Shown: positions 1 through 7,712 of the stretch, in pieces
Layout: every line of letters begins with the position of its first letter
Position numbering within the stretch: the first letter of the stretch is position 1
Assembly (NCBI RefSeq): GCF_003027925.1
Contig: NZ_PYPS01000020.1
Location: forward strand, 1 to 64,000
DNA length: 64,000 bases
DNA from: Micromonospora sp. RP3T
GTDB lineage: Bacteria > Actinomycetota > Actinomycetes > Mycobacteriales > Micromonosporaceae
Direction: 5' to 3'
Translations under genes and position numbers: made by a program
The notes under the pieces: generated by a model
The model's input: only the letters and a program-made list of their open reading frames with translations
Database searches by the model: none
What the model was told of the DNA's origin: nothing

Positions 1-368
1 ACGACCTCGCCGTGATCCGCCACTTCTGCCACCGCGTCGCGGTCATGTATCTCGGCACCATCGTCGAGATCGGTGACCGGGACGCCATCTACACCCGACC
101 GCAGCACCCCTACACCCGGGCGCTGCTGTCGGCCATCCCCGACGTCACCACCCTCGGCCCCGCCGGCCGGATCCGCCTCACCGGCGACGTCCCCACCCCG
201 CTCAACCCGCCATCGGGCTGCCGCTTCCGTACCCGCTGCTGGAAAGCCACCGACCGCTGCGCCACCGAGACACCCGCACTGACCACCCGCGACGGCGGCA
301 CCCAACTCACCGCCTGCCACCACCCGGAGAGCGGCCCGATCACCGTCTCGACCGACGTGGGCACCTGA
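1..368 (+). CDS. Oligopeptide/dipeptide ABC transporter ATP-binding subunit, C-terminal fragment
   Basis: This is the tail of a peptide-uptake ABC ATPase of the OppD/DppF type; the 5' part lies outside the window, and codons run from base 3. The first visible residues, DLAVI, are the end of the H-loop that normally reads HDLAVI. They are followed by the hallmark C-terminal extension of this subfamily, VMYLGTIVEIG then HPYTRALLSAIP, and by the oligo_HPY region with the cysteine-rich CRFRTRCW and CHHPE segments. It would energise import of peptides, or nickel or opines, at the inner face of the membrane. Its permease and binding-protein partners are presumably upstream of the window. The substrate cannot be told from this fragment. 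Confidence 0.9.
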   Translation, partial: DLAVIRHFCHRVAVMYLGTIVEIGDRDAIYTRPQHPYTRALLSAIPDVTTLGPAGRIRLTGDVPTPLNPPSGCRFRTRCWKATDRCATETPALTTRDGGTQLTACHHPESGPITVSTDVGT

Positions 369-415
369 CATGCAACGATGACGCGCAGAGGCAGCCGGGA
401 CGGGGGTGACGCGGG

Positions 416-603
416 GTGGCACGGCTCGTCCATCTGAACGGCCCGCCCGGGATCGGAGCGGTGCCGACCCGTGGATCCGGCACCACGAACGTCTCATCGA
501 GCGGGGCGGCGGACCCGTGGTGCCCGGGTCCATGTACGACCGCCTGACGGACGTGGTCCGGGAATGTCACCGGATCCTCCACCCGCCGGTCGTAGGGATG
601 TGA
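416..603 (+). pseudogene. Internally deleted P-loop kinase/ATPase remnant
   Basis: A GTG at 416 opens a frame reading VARLVHLNGPPGIG, the amino-terminal strand and most of a Walker A loop of small P-loop kinases. The expected K-S/T is missing at base 458. From about base 462 a different frame (bases 406-603) reads DPWIRHHERLIERGGGPVV and then MYDRLTDVV. That resembles the carboxy-terminal part of the same kinase-like family, which normally follows some 120 residues later. The simplest reading is one out-of-frame internal deletion at about 457-462. The remnant ends 23 bases before the sigma-factor start. Family assignment rests on memory of these proteins; the broken Walker loop is seen directly. 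Confidence 0.6.
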
Positions 604-626
604 CGACCGGAACGGGAGGGGCCGAT

Positions 627-1184
627 GTGGATCCGGAACAACAGGTCAGCCAGGTCTACGCCGCCTCGGCGGCGCGGCTGGTGGCGCAGATGTACGCCGT
701 GACCGGCGACTACGCGGAGGCGCAGGACGTCGTCCAGGAGGCGTTCGTCCGGGCGCTGACCAGCCGGTCCCGGTTCGGTGAGCTGAGCAACCCGGAGGCG
801 TGGCTGCGCACGGTGGCGTTGAACGTGGCCCGGTCCCGGCACCGCCGCCGCATGCTGTTCCACGGGCTGGTCCGCTCCGGCAAGCTGACCCCGGCGCAGC
901 GGCACGACCCCGCCCTGTCGGCGGACCATGTCGCCCTGGTCGCGGCGTTGCAGCGGTTGCCCCGGCCGGCCCGGGAGACCGTCGTCCTGCATCACGTCGC
1001 CGACCTGTCGGTGGCCGAGGTGGCCACCGCCCTGGGCTGCTCGACGGAGGCGGTGAAGACCCGGCTGGTCCGGGCCCGCCGCGCGTTGGCCGGGTATCTC
1101 GGCGAGGACGACCCGCCCCGGTCACCCGCCACGTCGCCGCGATCCGTGCCGAACCGGCCGGACCGGGAGGCCTTCCATGCCTGA
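627..1184 (+). CDS. ECF (SigE-like) RNA polymerase sigma factor
   Basis: A 185-residue sigma-70 family protein of the extracytoplasmic-function class. Region 2 spans about residues 7-78 (DYAEAQDVVQEAFVRAL, then AWLRTVALNVARSRHRRR) and region 4 about residues 105-155, with the helix-turn-helix LSVAEVATALGCSTEAVKTRL. The GTG at 627 is chosen because GGGAGG at 614-619 lies seven bases upstream. A GTG at 600 is in frame but overlaps the preceding remnant. The gene overlaps the next by 8 bases, so the two are probably co-translated. The downstream membrane protein is the likely partner that controls it. Target promoters are unknown. Confidence 0.88.
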   Translation: MDPEQQVSQVYAASAARLVAQMYAVTGDYAEAQDVVQEAFVRALTSRSRFGELSNPEAWLRTVALNVARSRHRRRMLFHGLVRSGKLTPAQRHDPALSADHVALVAALQRLPRPARETVVLHHVADLSVAEVATALGCSTEAVKTRLVRARRALAGYLGEDDPPRSPATSPRSVPNRPDREAFHA

Positions 1185-2421
1185 GCTGGACTTCCGCGGA
1201 CTCGACACCGCCGCCCAGGCCGGCTTCAAGCCGCACTTCGCGCAGGTCGTCACCGTCGCCCGCCGGCGTCGCAGCCGTCGCCGGCTGCTGGCGGTCGCCA
1301 CCGTGGCGCTGCTGGCCGGCGTCGCCGGCGTGGCCGCCACCCGACCGGACCCGGCCCCGCCGCCGCCCGGCCTGGCCCCGGACCGCACACCGGACTTCAT
1401 CCCGACGCCGGGGATCACCCCGACCGCCGAACCCCGCCGGCAGGTCAACACCGGCCAACCGGCGGCCGGCGACCTCAGCCACGTCTACCTGCGCTGGAGC
1501 GAATGCCGCACCGGCTGCCCGCTGCGGTGGGCCGGCACGGACGACGGCGGTCGGCACTGGCGCACCGGTCCGCTCCCGGTGCCGAACGACGCCCACGTGG
1601 ACCTGCGATCCGCGGGGCCGGGCACGATGGTCGCCGCGTACCAGTCCCGGTCGTTCTCGCAGGGATGGATCGCCAGCGTCGACGGTGGCGCGAGCTGGCG
1701 GGAGGTGACGGTTCGGCGGGTGGACGCGCTGCCGGCCGGTTGGCGGCTGCTCGGCAGTTCCGGGCCCGCCGACGAGCCGTTGCTCGCCGCCGATCCGGCC
1801 ACCGGCGACCTGGCACAGCTCACCCGCCCGCCGGCGTTGCGCATGGGGGTGCTGGTGGAGAGCGTGCCGGCCGACGCCGGCGTCTGGGTCAGCGGGTTCA
1901 CCGGCGAGCGCACCGAGCCCGACGGGCGGATCGTCGGCGTCGGCAGCGCGGTCGAGGTGAGCCGCGACGGCGGTCGCACCTGGTCCCGGCACGAGTTCCC
2001 GGATGGTCTCACCGCCTCCGACGATGTCGGGGGGCCGGCGGTCGCGACGTGGGACGGGCGCACCGTCTACGCGGTCGGGCGGGTCCGCGGTGACCTGGTG
2101 GTGTGGCGCAGCACCGACGGCGGCGCCCACTGGGCGCGTACCCCCGGTACCGTCCGCGTCGGCCAGCGCACCATCCGGGCGGCGGTGCGGCCTGACGGGG
2201 TGTTGACGGTCCAGGCCGGCATCTCGGCGGACGAGGACCCGCTGATGGTGGCCAGTTCCGACCGGGGCGCGACGCTGCGACCCGCGCCGCTCGGCCCGGG
2301 CGCCGACCCGCGTCCCGTGCCCGGGGGTTTCGTGCAGACCGGCTGGCCGGACAGCAAGGGCGCCTGGCTCTCCTCCGACGGGCGCACCTGGACCTGGCTC
2401 GACCCACCCGAGCTGCCCTGA
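1177..2421 (+). CDS. Membrane-anchored Asp-box (BNR-like) repeat protein, putative sigma-factor partner
   Basis: A 414-residue protein: a short basic cytoplasmic segment (to about residue 34, RRRRSRRR), one membrane helix (about 35-53) and a large extracytoplasmic part. The outer part carries repeated Asp-box-like motifs (DGGRHW, DGGASW, DGGRTW, DGGAHW, then SSDGRTWTW), as in sialidase and VPS10-type beta-propellers. It overlaps the ECF sigma gene by 8 bases, which suggests it senses or signals through that sigma factor. The cytoplasmic tail is too short for, and lacks, a recognisable zinc-binding anti-sigma (ZAS) motif, so an anti-sigma role is inference from position only. No sialidase catalytic residues were identified. 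Confidence 0.7.
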   Translation: MPELDFRGLDTAAQAGFKPHFAQVVTVARRRRSRRRLLAVATVALLAGVAGVAATRPDPAPPPPGLAPDRTPDFIPTPGITPTAEPRRQVNTGQPAAGDLSHVYLRWSECRTGCPLRWAGTDDGGRHWRTGPLPVPNDAHVDLRSAGPGTMVAAYQSRSFSQGWIASVDGGASWREVTVRRVDALPAGWRLLGSSGPADEPLLAADPATGDLAQLTRPPALRMGVLVESVPADAGVWVSGFTGERTEPDGRIVGVGSAVEVSRDGGRTWSRHEFPDGLTASDDVGGPAVATWDGRTVYAVGRVRGDLVVWRSTDGGAHWARTPGTVRVGQRTIRAAVRPDGVLTVQAGISADEDPLMVASSDRGATLRPAPLGPGADPRPVPGGFVQTGWPDSKGAWLSSDGRTWTWLDPPELP

Positions 2422-2462
2422 CCGGGCACCGCCGCCGTTCCCGCCCGCCCACCAACATCGAT

Positions 2463-2511
2463 CAAGGAGTTCGCGTCGAGGTGGGTCTCGACCCCGGACG
2501 CGAACTCCTTG
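2463..2511. terminator. Perfect 15-bp inverted repeat between convergent genes
   Basis: Arms at 2463-2477 and 2497-2511 are exact reverse complements (CAAGGAGTTCGCGTC) around a 19-base loop. The hairpin fills the gap between the convergent Asp-box protein and WYL regulator genes, so it can act as a bidirectional terminator. It has no T-tract, as is usual in actinomycetes. The sequence is less GC-rich than typical terminators here and may belong to a repeated family in the genome. Confidence 0.75.
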
Positions 2512-2512
2512 G

Positions 2513-3508
2513 TCAACGGGCGACCGGAGCGGGGGCGGCCGGGGAGTAGAGGGCGGCCAGCGCGGCGGCGGTACCGGCCAGGCGGGCGCGCAGGTCGGCG
2601 GGGGAGAGGACCTCCACGTCGGCGCCGAGCCGCAGCAGGTCACCGTGCGCATGGGTGAGCGACTCGATGGGAATGACGGCCCGCACCCAGCCCGCCGCGT
2701 CCGGAGGACCGGCGCTCGCCACGGCGGCGGCGACCACCACGTCGCTGCCGATCTCGCGCAACCGCTCCCGCCCGCGCGGGGAGAGCCGGATGGTGGCCTC
2801 GTCCCGGTGCAGCCCGGCCCGGAACGCCACCACGTGCGACCGCCACCAGGCCGGCAGGTCGAACTCCGGCCGCTCGAACGGCTCGTCCAGCGGGGTGAGG
2901 TCGAGGATCTGGTTGATCCGGTAGGTGGCCGGCCCGGCCCGATCCGGGCGGGCCGCGACCACGTACCAGCGGCCACCCTTGAGCACCAGGCCGTACGGCT
3001 CCAGCACCCGGGTCACCTCGTCGCGCCAACTCCGGTAGCGGACCCGGATCCGGTGTTCCCGCCACACCGCCTCGGCCACGGCGGCCAGGTGCGGCGACGG
3101 GTCCCCGTCGGAGTACCAGCCCGGGGTGTCCAGGTGGAACCGTTGCTCCAGCCGGGCGGCCCGGTCGGCCAGCGGGGCGGGGAGCGCGGCCCGCAGTTTG
3201 AGCTGCACGGCCGCCGCGACCGACTGGTAGCCCAGCTCGGCGGCCGGCCCGGGAAGCCCGGCGAAGAGCAGCCGGTCGGCCTCCTCGGCGGTGAGCCCGG
3301 TCAGCCGGGTCCGCCAGCCGTCGACGAGCCGGTAGCCGCCGGCGTGCCCGGCCTCGCCGTACAGCGGGATGCCGGCCGCGTGCAGCGCCTCGACGTCCCG
3401 GTAGACGGTGCGCGCCGACACGTCGAGCCGGGCGGCCAGGTCGGCGGCGGTGAGCCGCCCGTGCGCCTGGAGCAGCAGCAGGATGGACAGGAGTCGACTG
3501 GCCCGCAT
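2513..3508 (-). CDS. YafY/WYL-domain transcriptional regulator
   Basis: A 331-residue regulator with an N-terminal winged helix of the HTH_11 type (residues 1-60, RLTAADLAARLDVSARTVYRDVEAL). It is followed by a WYL domain (about 130-215), in which the usual WYL signature reads RWYVVAA, and a C-terminal WCX-like part. Proteins of this class bind ligands or oligonucleotides through the WYL domain and mostly act locally. It is divergent from the gene at 3553, and an operator-like inverted repeat lies four bases upstream of its start codon. Autoregulation and control of the divergent pair are therefore likely. The ligand is unknown. Confidence 0.88.
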   Translation of the reverse strand: MRASRLLSILLLLQAHGRLTAADLAARLDVSARTVYRDVEALHAAGIPLYGEAGHAGGYRLVDGWRTRLTGLTAEEADRLLFAGLPGPAAELGYQSVAAAVQLKLRAALPAPLADRAARLEQRFHLDTPGWYSDGDPSPHLAAVAEAVWREHRIRVRYRSWRDEVTRVLEPYGLVLKGGRWYVVAARPDRAGPATYRINQILDLTPLDEPFERPEFDLPAWWRSHVVAFRAGLHRDEATIRLSPRGRERLREIGSDVVVAAAVASAGPPDAAGWVRAVIPIESLTHAHGDLLRLGADVEVLSPADLRARLAGTAAALAALYSPAAPAPVAR

Positions 3509-3512
3509 TCCG

Positions 3513-3529
3513 CTGACACTAGCTGTCAG
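3513..3529. promoter_or_regulatory. Operator-like inverted repeat for the WYL regulator
   Basis: CTGACA (3513-3518) and TGTCAG (3524-3529) form a perfect 6-bp inverted repeat with a 5-base spacer. It lies between the divergent regulator (start 3508) and the gene at 3553. Similar CTGACA-N5-TGTCAG sites precede many actinobacterial YafY-type genes as I remember them. A TACCGT at 3541-3546 could be the -10 for a leaderless transcript of the 3553 gene. Confidence 0.6.
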
Positions 3530-3552
3530 GGAAGCGGCCCTACCGTCCGCGC

Positions 3553-4029
3553 ATGGCCTTCCACGACAAGGAGCTGACCGTGCCGGGGACCGTCGAGGTC
3601 GCCGGCCGGCACGTCAAGCGCTACCACATCGACCAGCCCGAACGCCGGCTCGAACCGGAGGTGGTCACCGCCGCGTACGCGTACCTGCCGGCGCTGCTGC
3701 CCGGCCCGGACGGCACCACGCCGCCGGTGAGCTGGACGGTGCTGCACCGGGGCACGGACACCGGGGCGTACCTGCTGGCGTACAGCTGGTTCTTCGACAA
3801 CGTCGTCGAGTGCCGCATCGCGATCGCCGGGCAACCGGCGCTGGCCTGCCCGGACGACGACCCGGCGCACTTCGTCGACCTGACGCGGCCCGGCGTCGGC
3901 TGCGTGTGGGAGCTGGGCGTGCTGGAGCACGAGCGCGCCGCCTGGGTCCGGCACCTGCTCGCGCCGGACGAAACCGACCTGGCCGGCTACCTGGCCGACA
4001 CCCGCGCCGAGGGGCCGGTGGGACGCTGA
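3553..4029 (+). CDS. Conserved hypothetical protein, 158 aa
   Basis: A 158-residue soluble acidic protein with no signal peptide, membrane helix or motif that I recognise. It is rich in Trp and Tyr (SWTVLHRGTDTGAYLLAYSWFFDN) and looks like a compact alpha-beta fold. It sits immediately divergent from the WYL regulator and overlaps the next gene by one base (TGATG), so the two are translated together and probably controlled by that regulator. WYL regulators often control small ligand-binding or DGPF/glyoxalase-like proteins, but I cannot place this one in those families. Confidence 0.75.
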   Translation: MAFHDKELTVPGTVEVAGRHVKRYHIDQPERRLEPEVVTAAYAYLPALLPGPDGTTPPVSWTVLHRGTDTGAYLLAYSWFFDNVVECRIAIAGQPALACPDDDPAHFVDLTRPGVGCVWELGVLEHERAAWVRHLLAPDETDLAGYLADTRAEGPVGR

Positions 4030-4484
4030 TGGGCGACTTCGACTTCCTCGTCGGCGCCTGGGACGTGACCAACCGGCGGCTGCGCGAGCGTCACGTGGGC
4101 AGCGACGACTGGGACGAGTTCACCGGCGTCAGCGAGGCGCGGTCGTTCTTCGACGGCGCCGGCAGTTTCGACGAGATGCGCTGCCCGAGCCGGGGCTTCT
4201 CCGGCTCCACCGTGCGGCTCCTCGACCCGGCGACCGGCCTCTGGTCGATCTACTGGATGAACAGCCGCCGGGGGGTGCTGGAGCTGCCGCCGGTGGTGGG
4301 CCGGTTCACCGACGGCGTCGGCACGTTCCACGCCGACGACTCCGACGAGGGACGGCCGGTGCGCTGCCGGTTCCTCTGGTCGGCGATCACCGCCGCCTCC
4401 TGCCGCTGGGAGCAGGCGTTCTCCACCGACGGCGAACGCACCTGGGAGACCAACTGGATCATGGAGTTCGATCGGACGGCGTGA
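4029..4484 (+). CDS. DUF1579-like small protein
   Basis: A 151-residue protein starting MGDFDFLVGAWDV, the typical opening of a lipocalin-like family (FxFLxGxW) that includes DUF1579. Alternating aromatic and acidic strands follow (FTGVSEARSFFDGAGSFDEM, LWSIYWMNSRRGVLELPPVVGRF), consistent with a small beta-barrel that binds a hydrophobic ligand. It is translationally coupled to the preceding gene, and its last 26 bases overlap the end of the convergent TetR gene. Function is unassigned; the family call rests on the N-terminal motif and length. Confidence 0.7.
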   Translation: MGDFDFLVGAWDVTNRRLRERHVGSDDWDEFTGVSEARSFFDGAGSFDEMRCPSRGFSGSTVRLLDPATGLWSIYWMNSRRGVLELPPVVGRFTDGVGTFHADDSDEGRPVRCRFLWSAITAASCRWEQAFSTDGERTWETNWIMEFDRTA

Positions 4485-5139
4485 CGGGGGGTGTGGTGGT
4501 GCGGTAGATCGCGGTCAGCCAGACGTCGAGCAGCACGTCGACCACGTCCCGCTCGGCCACCGCCGGGCCGTCGCCGGCGAACGTCGCGTACCAGACCCGC
4601 TCGTTCATCGAGTTCAACGCGATGGCCAGGTCCCGGGCGGGCAGCGCGTCCGGGGCCGCGCCGCGCGCGCGTTCCATCTCGATCGCGGCCTGCACCGCGC
4701 GCACCCAGCGTTCCAGCACCTCGGCCCAGAGCCGCCGGACCTCGGCGTTCGTGCCGCGCACCTGGGCGCAGGCGAGCACCACGTCGCGGTGGCCGCCGAA
4801 GGTGGCGTGGAACCGGGCGATCAGCTCCCGCCACCGGGCGCGCGGATCCTCGGCGAGCCGGTCCAGCACGTCGCCGGCGGCGGCGTCGGCCTCCTCGGTG
4901 ACCCGGTCGAGCAGGGTGAGCAGCACCGCGTCCTTGGACGGGAAGTAGAAGTAGAACGTGGGCCGGGAGATGCCGGCGCCCCGCGCCAGGTCGTCGATGG
5001 AGATGTCGCCGAACGCGCGCTCCCGCAGCAGCCGCTCGGCGGTGGCCAGGATCGCCACCTCCCGGTCGTCGCCGGTGGAGCGGCCGGCCCGCCGTCCACG
5101 GTTCGGCGTGGTGCCGGTCGGCGTCCGGGCGGTGGTCAT
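4459..5139 (-). CDS. TetR family regulator, EthR-like
   Basis: A 226-residue TetR-type repressor. The DNA-binding helix-turn-helix is at about residues 30-75 (FGDISIDDLARGAGISRPTFYFYFPSKDAVL). The rest is an all-helical ligand domain with the ERVWYATF segment seen in EthR-like members. It is divergent from a Baeyer-Villiger-type monooxygenase, the same arrangement as ethR-ethA, and a perfect 15-bp palindrome lies in the gap. It therefore most likely represses the monooxygenase operon until a ketone, lipid or similar ligand binds. Its 3' end overlaps the convergent gene by 26 bases. Confidence 0.88.
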   Translation of the reverse strand: MTTARTPTGTTPNRGRRAGRSTGDDREVAILATAERLLRERAFGDISIDDLARGAGISRPTFYFYFPSKDAVLLTLLDRVTEEADAAAGDVLDRLAEDPRARWRELIARFHATFGGHRDVVLACAQVRGTNAEVRRLWAEVLERWVRAVQAAIEMERARGAAPDALPARDLAIALNSMNERVWYATFAGDGPAVAERDVVDVLLDVWLTAIYRTTTPPVTPSDRTP

Positions 5140-5160
5140 GTCGGCCGATGCTACACCCGC

Positions 5161-5196
5161 TCAACACCCTGTCGATCGGACTCGACAGGGTGTTGA
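5161..5196. promoter_or_regulatory. TetR/EthR-type operator, 15-bp perfect inverted repeat
   Basis: TCAACACCCTGTCGA at 5161-5175 is repeated in reverse complement at 5182-5196 with a 6-base spacer. The repeat sits 22 bases upstream of the TetR start and 55 bases upstream of the monooxygenase start, placed to control both. The long extended site suits cooperative binding of two dimers, as described for EthR. Confidence 0.75.
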
Positions 5197-5251
5197 CCGG
5201 GGTCCGGGGCGGTGGATAGGGTCCGGTCACCGCGGGAGAACGGGAGAAGCC

Positions 5252-6751
5252 ATGGCCTCCGACCACGTCGACGTTCTCATCGTCGGCGCCGGCCTGTCCG
5301 GCATCGGCGCCGCCGTCCACCTGGGACGCGAGTGCCCCGGGAAGACCTACGCGGTGCTGGAGGCCCGGGGCGCCATCGGCGGCACCTGGGACCTGTTCCG
5401 CTACCCGGGCGTCCGCTCCGACTCGGACATGTACACGCTCGGCTACTCGTTCAAGCCGTGGACCGACCCGAAGGCGATCGCCGACGGCGAGTCGATCCGC
5501 CGGTACGTCCGGCAGACCGCCCGCGAGTACGACGTGGAGCGGCACATCCGCTTCCACCACCGGGTCACCCGGGCCGAGTGGGACAGCGCCACCGCCCGCT
5601 GGACCGTGCACGCCCGTCGCGACGACACCGGCGAGGACACCACGATCACCTGCGGTTTCCTGTTCACCAACTCCGGTTACTACCGCTACGACGAGGGCTA
5701 CACGCCCCCGCTGCCGGGCGTCGAACGGTACGCCGGCACGCTGGTGCACCCGCAGCACTGGCCGGAGCGGCTCGACTTCACCGGCAAGCGGGTGGTGGTG
5801 ATCGGCAGCGGCGCCACCGCGGTGACCGTGGTCCCGGCCATGGCCGAGCGGGCCGCCCACGTCACCATGCTCCAGCGCTCCCCGACGTACGTCATCGCGC
5901 TCCCGTCGCGCGACAGGTTCGCCGAGGCCGCGCGGCGCTGGCTGCCCCCGCGCACCGCGTACGCGGTGGCGCGCGGGAAGAACGTCACGCTGGGGGTGGT
6001 GAACTTCCAGCTCAGCCGCCGGGCGCCCGGCCTGGTGAAGCGGTTCCTGCGCCGCGCCGCGAAGGGTCGACTGCCGGTCGGGTACGACGTCGACAGGCAC
6101 TTCTCGCCCCGCTACGACCCCTGGGACCAGCGGCTGTGCGTGGTGCCGGACGGCGACCTGTTCACCGCGCTGGCCGAGGGCCGGGCGTCGGTGGTCACCG
6201 ACACCATCGACACGTTCACCGAGCGCGGCCTGCGGCTCGCCTCCGGCGACGAGCTGCCGGCCGACATCGTGGTCACCGCCACCGGCCTCAACCTGCTGGC
6301 GCTCGGCGGCATGACGCTGACCGTCGACGGCGCCGACGTCGACCTCGCCGCCACCATCGCCTACAAGGGCATGATGCTCTCCGGCGTGCCGAACTTCGCC
6401 ATGACGATCGGCTACACCAACGCGTCCTGGACGCTGAAGGCCGACCTGGTCGCCACGTACGTCTGCCGGCTGCTGCGCCACCTCGACGACACCGGCCAGC
6501 AGATCGTCACCCCGCTCGCCCCGGACACCGACGATCTCGTACCGATCATCGACCTGAAGTCCGGGTACGTGATGCGCGCGGTCGACCAGCTGCCCAAGCA
6601 GGGCCCGCGCGCGCCGTGGCGGCTGCACCAGAACTATCCTCGCGACGTGCGCCTGATGCGGCACGGGCCGCTGACCGACGGTGTCCGGTTCGCCCGTGCC
6701 GGCGCGCCGGCCGCCGCGGCCGTGGCCGCCCCCGGAGGTACCGATGCGTGA
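5252..6751 (+). CDS. Flavin-containing/Baeyer-Villiger monooxygenase, EthA/MymA-like
   Basis: A 499-residue flavoprotein that would insert oxygen into ketones or S-oxidise substrates with NADPH and FAD. An FAD Rossmann motif GAGLSGIG occupies residues 12-19. GGTWDLFRYPGVRSDSDMYT is typical of EthA and class B monooxygenases, and a second dinucleotide motif VIGSGATAV binds NADPH. The Baeyer-Villiger fingerprint FxGxxxHxxxW appears as YAGTLVHPQHW, with Tyr replacing the first Phe. The ATG at 5252 follows a double GGGAGAA ribosome-binding site. The next gene starts inside this one, 8 bases before its end. By position it is regulated by the divergent TetR protein. Confidence 0.9.
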   Translation: MASDHVDVLIVGAGLSGIGAAVHLGRECPGKTYAVLEARGAIGGTWDLFRYPGVRSDSDMYTLGYSFKPWTDPKAIADGESIRRYVRQTAREYDVERHIRFHHRVTRAEWDSATARWTVHARRDDTGEDTTITCGFLFTNSGYYRYDEGYTPPLPGVERYAGTLVHPQHWPERLDFTGKRVVVIGSGATAVTVVPAMAERAAHVTMLQRSPTYVIALPSRDRFAEAARRWLPPRTAYAVARGKNVTLGVVNFQLSRRAPGLVKRFLRRAAKGRLPVGYDVDRHFSPRYDPWDQRLCVVPDGDLFTALAEGRASVVTDTIDTFTERGLRLASGDELPADIVVTATGLNLLALGGMTLTVDGADVDLAATIAYKGMMLSGVPNFAMTIGYTNASWTLKADLVATYVCRLLRHLDDTGQQIVTPLAPDTDDLVPIIDLKSGYVMRAVDQLPKQGPRAPWRLHQNYPRDVRLMRHGPLTDGVRFARAGAPAAAAVAAPGGTDA

Positions 6752-7712
6752 TCTCGACTTTCCCGGCGGCACGGCGGTCGTCACCGGCGCGGCCAGCGGC
6801 ATCGGGGCGGCGCTGGCCGACGGCCTGGCCCGGCGCGGCGCGGACCTGGTCCTGCTCGACCGGGACGCCGACGGGCTGGCCGCGGTGGTCGCGTCGATCC
6901 GGGCCCGGCACCTGGACCGGGAGATCCACACCTACGTGGTCGACCTCGCCGACGCCGAGGCCACCGACCGGGTCGCCGCGGAGATCCGCCACGCGCATCC
7001 CCGGATCCGGTTGCTGATCAACAACGCCGGCGTCGCGTTGGGCGGCCGGTTCGACCAGGTCACGCTGGACGAGTTCCTGTGGGTCATCGAGATCAACTTC
7101 CGGGCCGTGGTGCGGCTGACCCACGCGCTGCTGCCCTCGCTCAAGGCGGAGCCGGGCTCCCACCTGGTGAACGTGTCCAGCCTCTTCGGTCTCATCGCCC
7201 CGGCCGGGCAGACCGCGTACGCGGCCAGCAAGTTCGCCGTGCGCGGGTTCACCGAGGCGCTGCGGCACGAGCTGGTCGACGACGGGATCGGCGTCACCTC
7301 GGTGCACCCGGGCGGCATCCGGACCCGCATCGTCGCCAACGCGCGGGTGGGCAGCGGCGTCTCCCTGGAGGAGTACGGGGTCGGCAGCCGGCAGTTCGAG
7401 AAGCTGTTGACCATCGACCCGGCCGTCGCCGCCGAGGTCATCCTGCGCGGCGCGCAGCGGCGGCGCGGCCGGGTGCTGATCGGCTGGTCGGCCAAGCTGC
7501 CCGACCTGCTCGGTCGCCTCGCCCCCGCCGGGTACGGCCGGGTGCTGGCCCTGGGCATGCGCCCACGACCCGCCCGGGTGCCCGCGCCCCGCCCGGCACC
7601 GACCGCCCCGCCGGTCGGTGCGCAGGACGCGCCCGTGCCCACCGGCGTCGCCGATGCGGCCGGGTCGGCCCCCGACGACGCGGTCGGGCGGGAGCCGGGA
7701 CGCCCGGCGTGA
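6744..7712 (+). CDS. Short-chain dehydrogenase/reductase (SadH-like)
   Basis: A 322-residue classical SDR. The cofactor motif TGAASGIG is at residues 14-21, NNAG sits after strand 4, and the catalytic residues are Ser146, Tyr159 and Lys163 (YAASK). DRDAD after strand 2 suggests NAD(H) preference. A Pro/Ala-rich tail of about 50 residues is unusual and looks like a disordered extension. The gene overlaps the monooxygenase by 8 bases, with GGAGG ten bases upstream of its ATG, and the hydrolase gene by 4 bases. Together they suggest oxidation of an alcohol to a ketone, Baeyer-Villiger oxidation to an ester, and ester hydrolysis, similar in content to the mymA operon. Confidence 0.88.
   Translation: MRDLDFPGGTAVVTGAASGIGAALADGLARRGADLVLLDRDADGLAAVVASIRARHLDREIHTYVVDLADAEATDRVAAEIRHAHPRIRLLINNAGVALGGRFDQVTLDEFLWVIEINFRAVVRLTHALLPSLKAEPGSHLVNVSSLFGLIAPAGQTAYAASKFAVRGFTEALRHELVDDGIGVTSVHPGGIRTRIVANARVGSGVSLEEYGVGSRQFEKLLTIDPAVAAEVILRGAQRRRGRVLIGWSAKLPDLLGRLAPAGYGRVLALGMRPRPARVPAPRPAPTAPPVGAQDAPVPTGVADAAGSAPDDAVGREPGRPA

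Noticed and set aside
1177..2421. Exo-sialidase
   Set aside because: Asp-box motifs are present but no catalytic Arg triad or nucleophile Tyr pattern was found, so an enzymatic claim is not supported.
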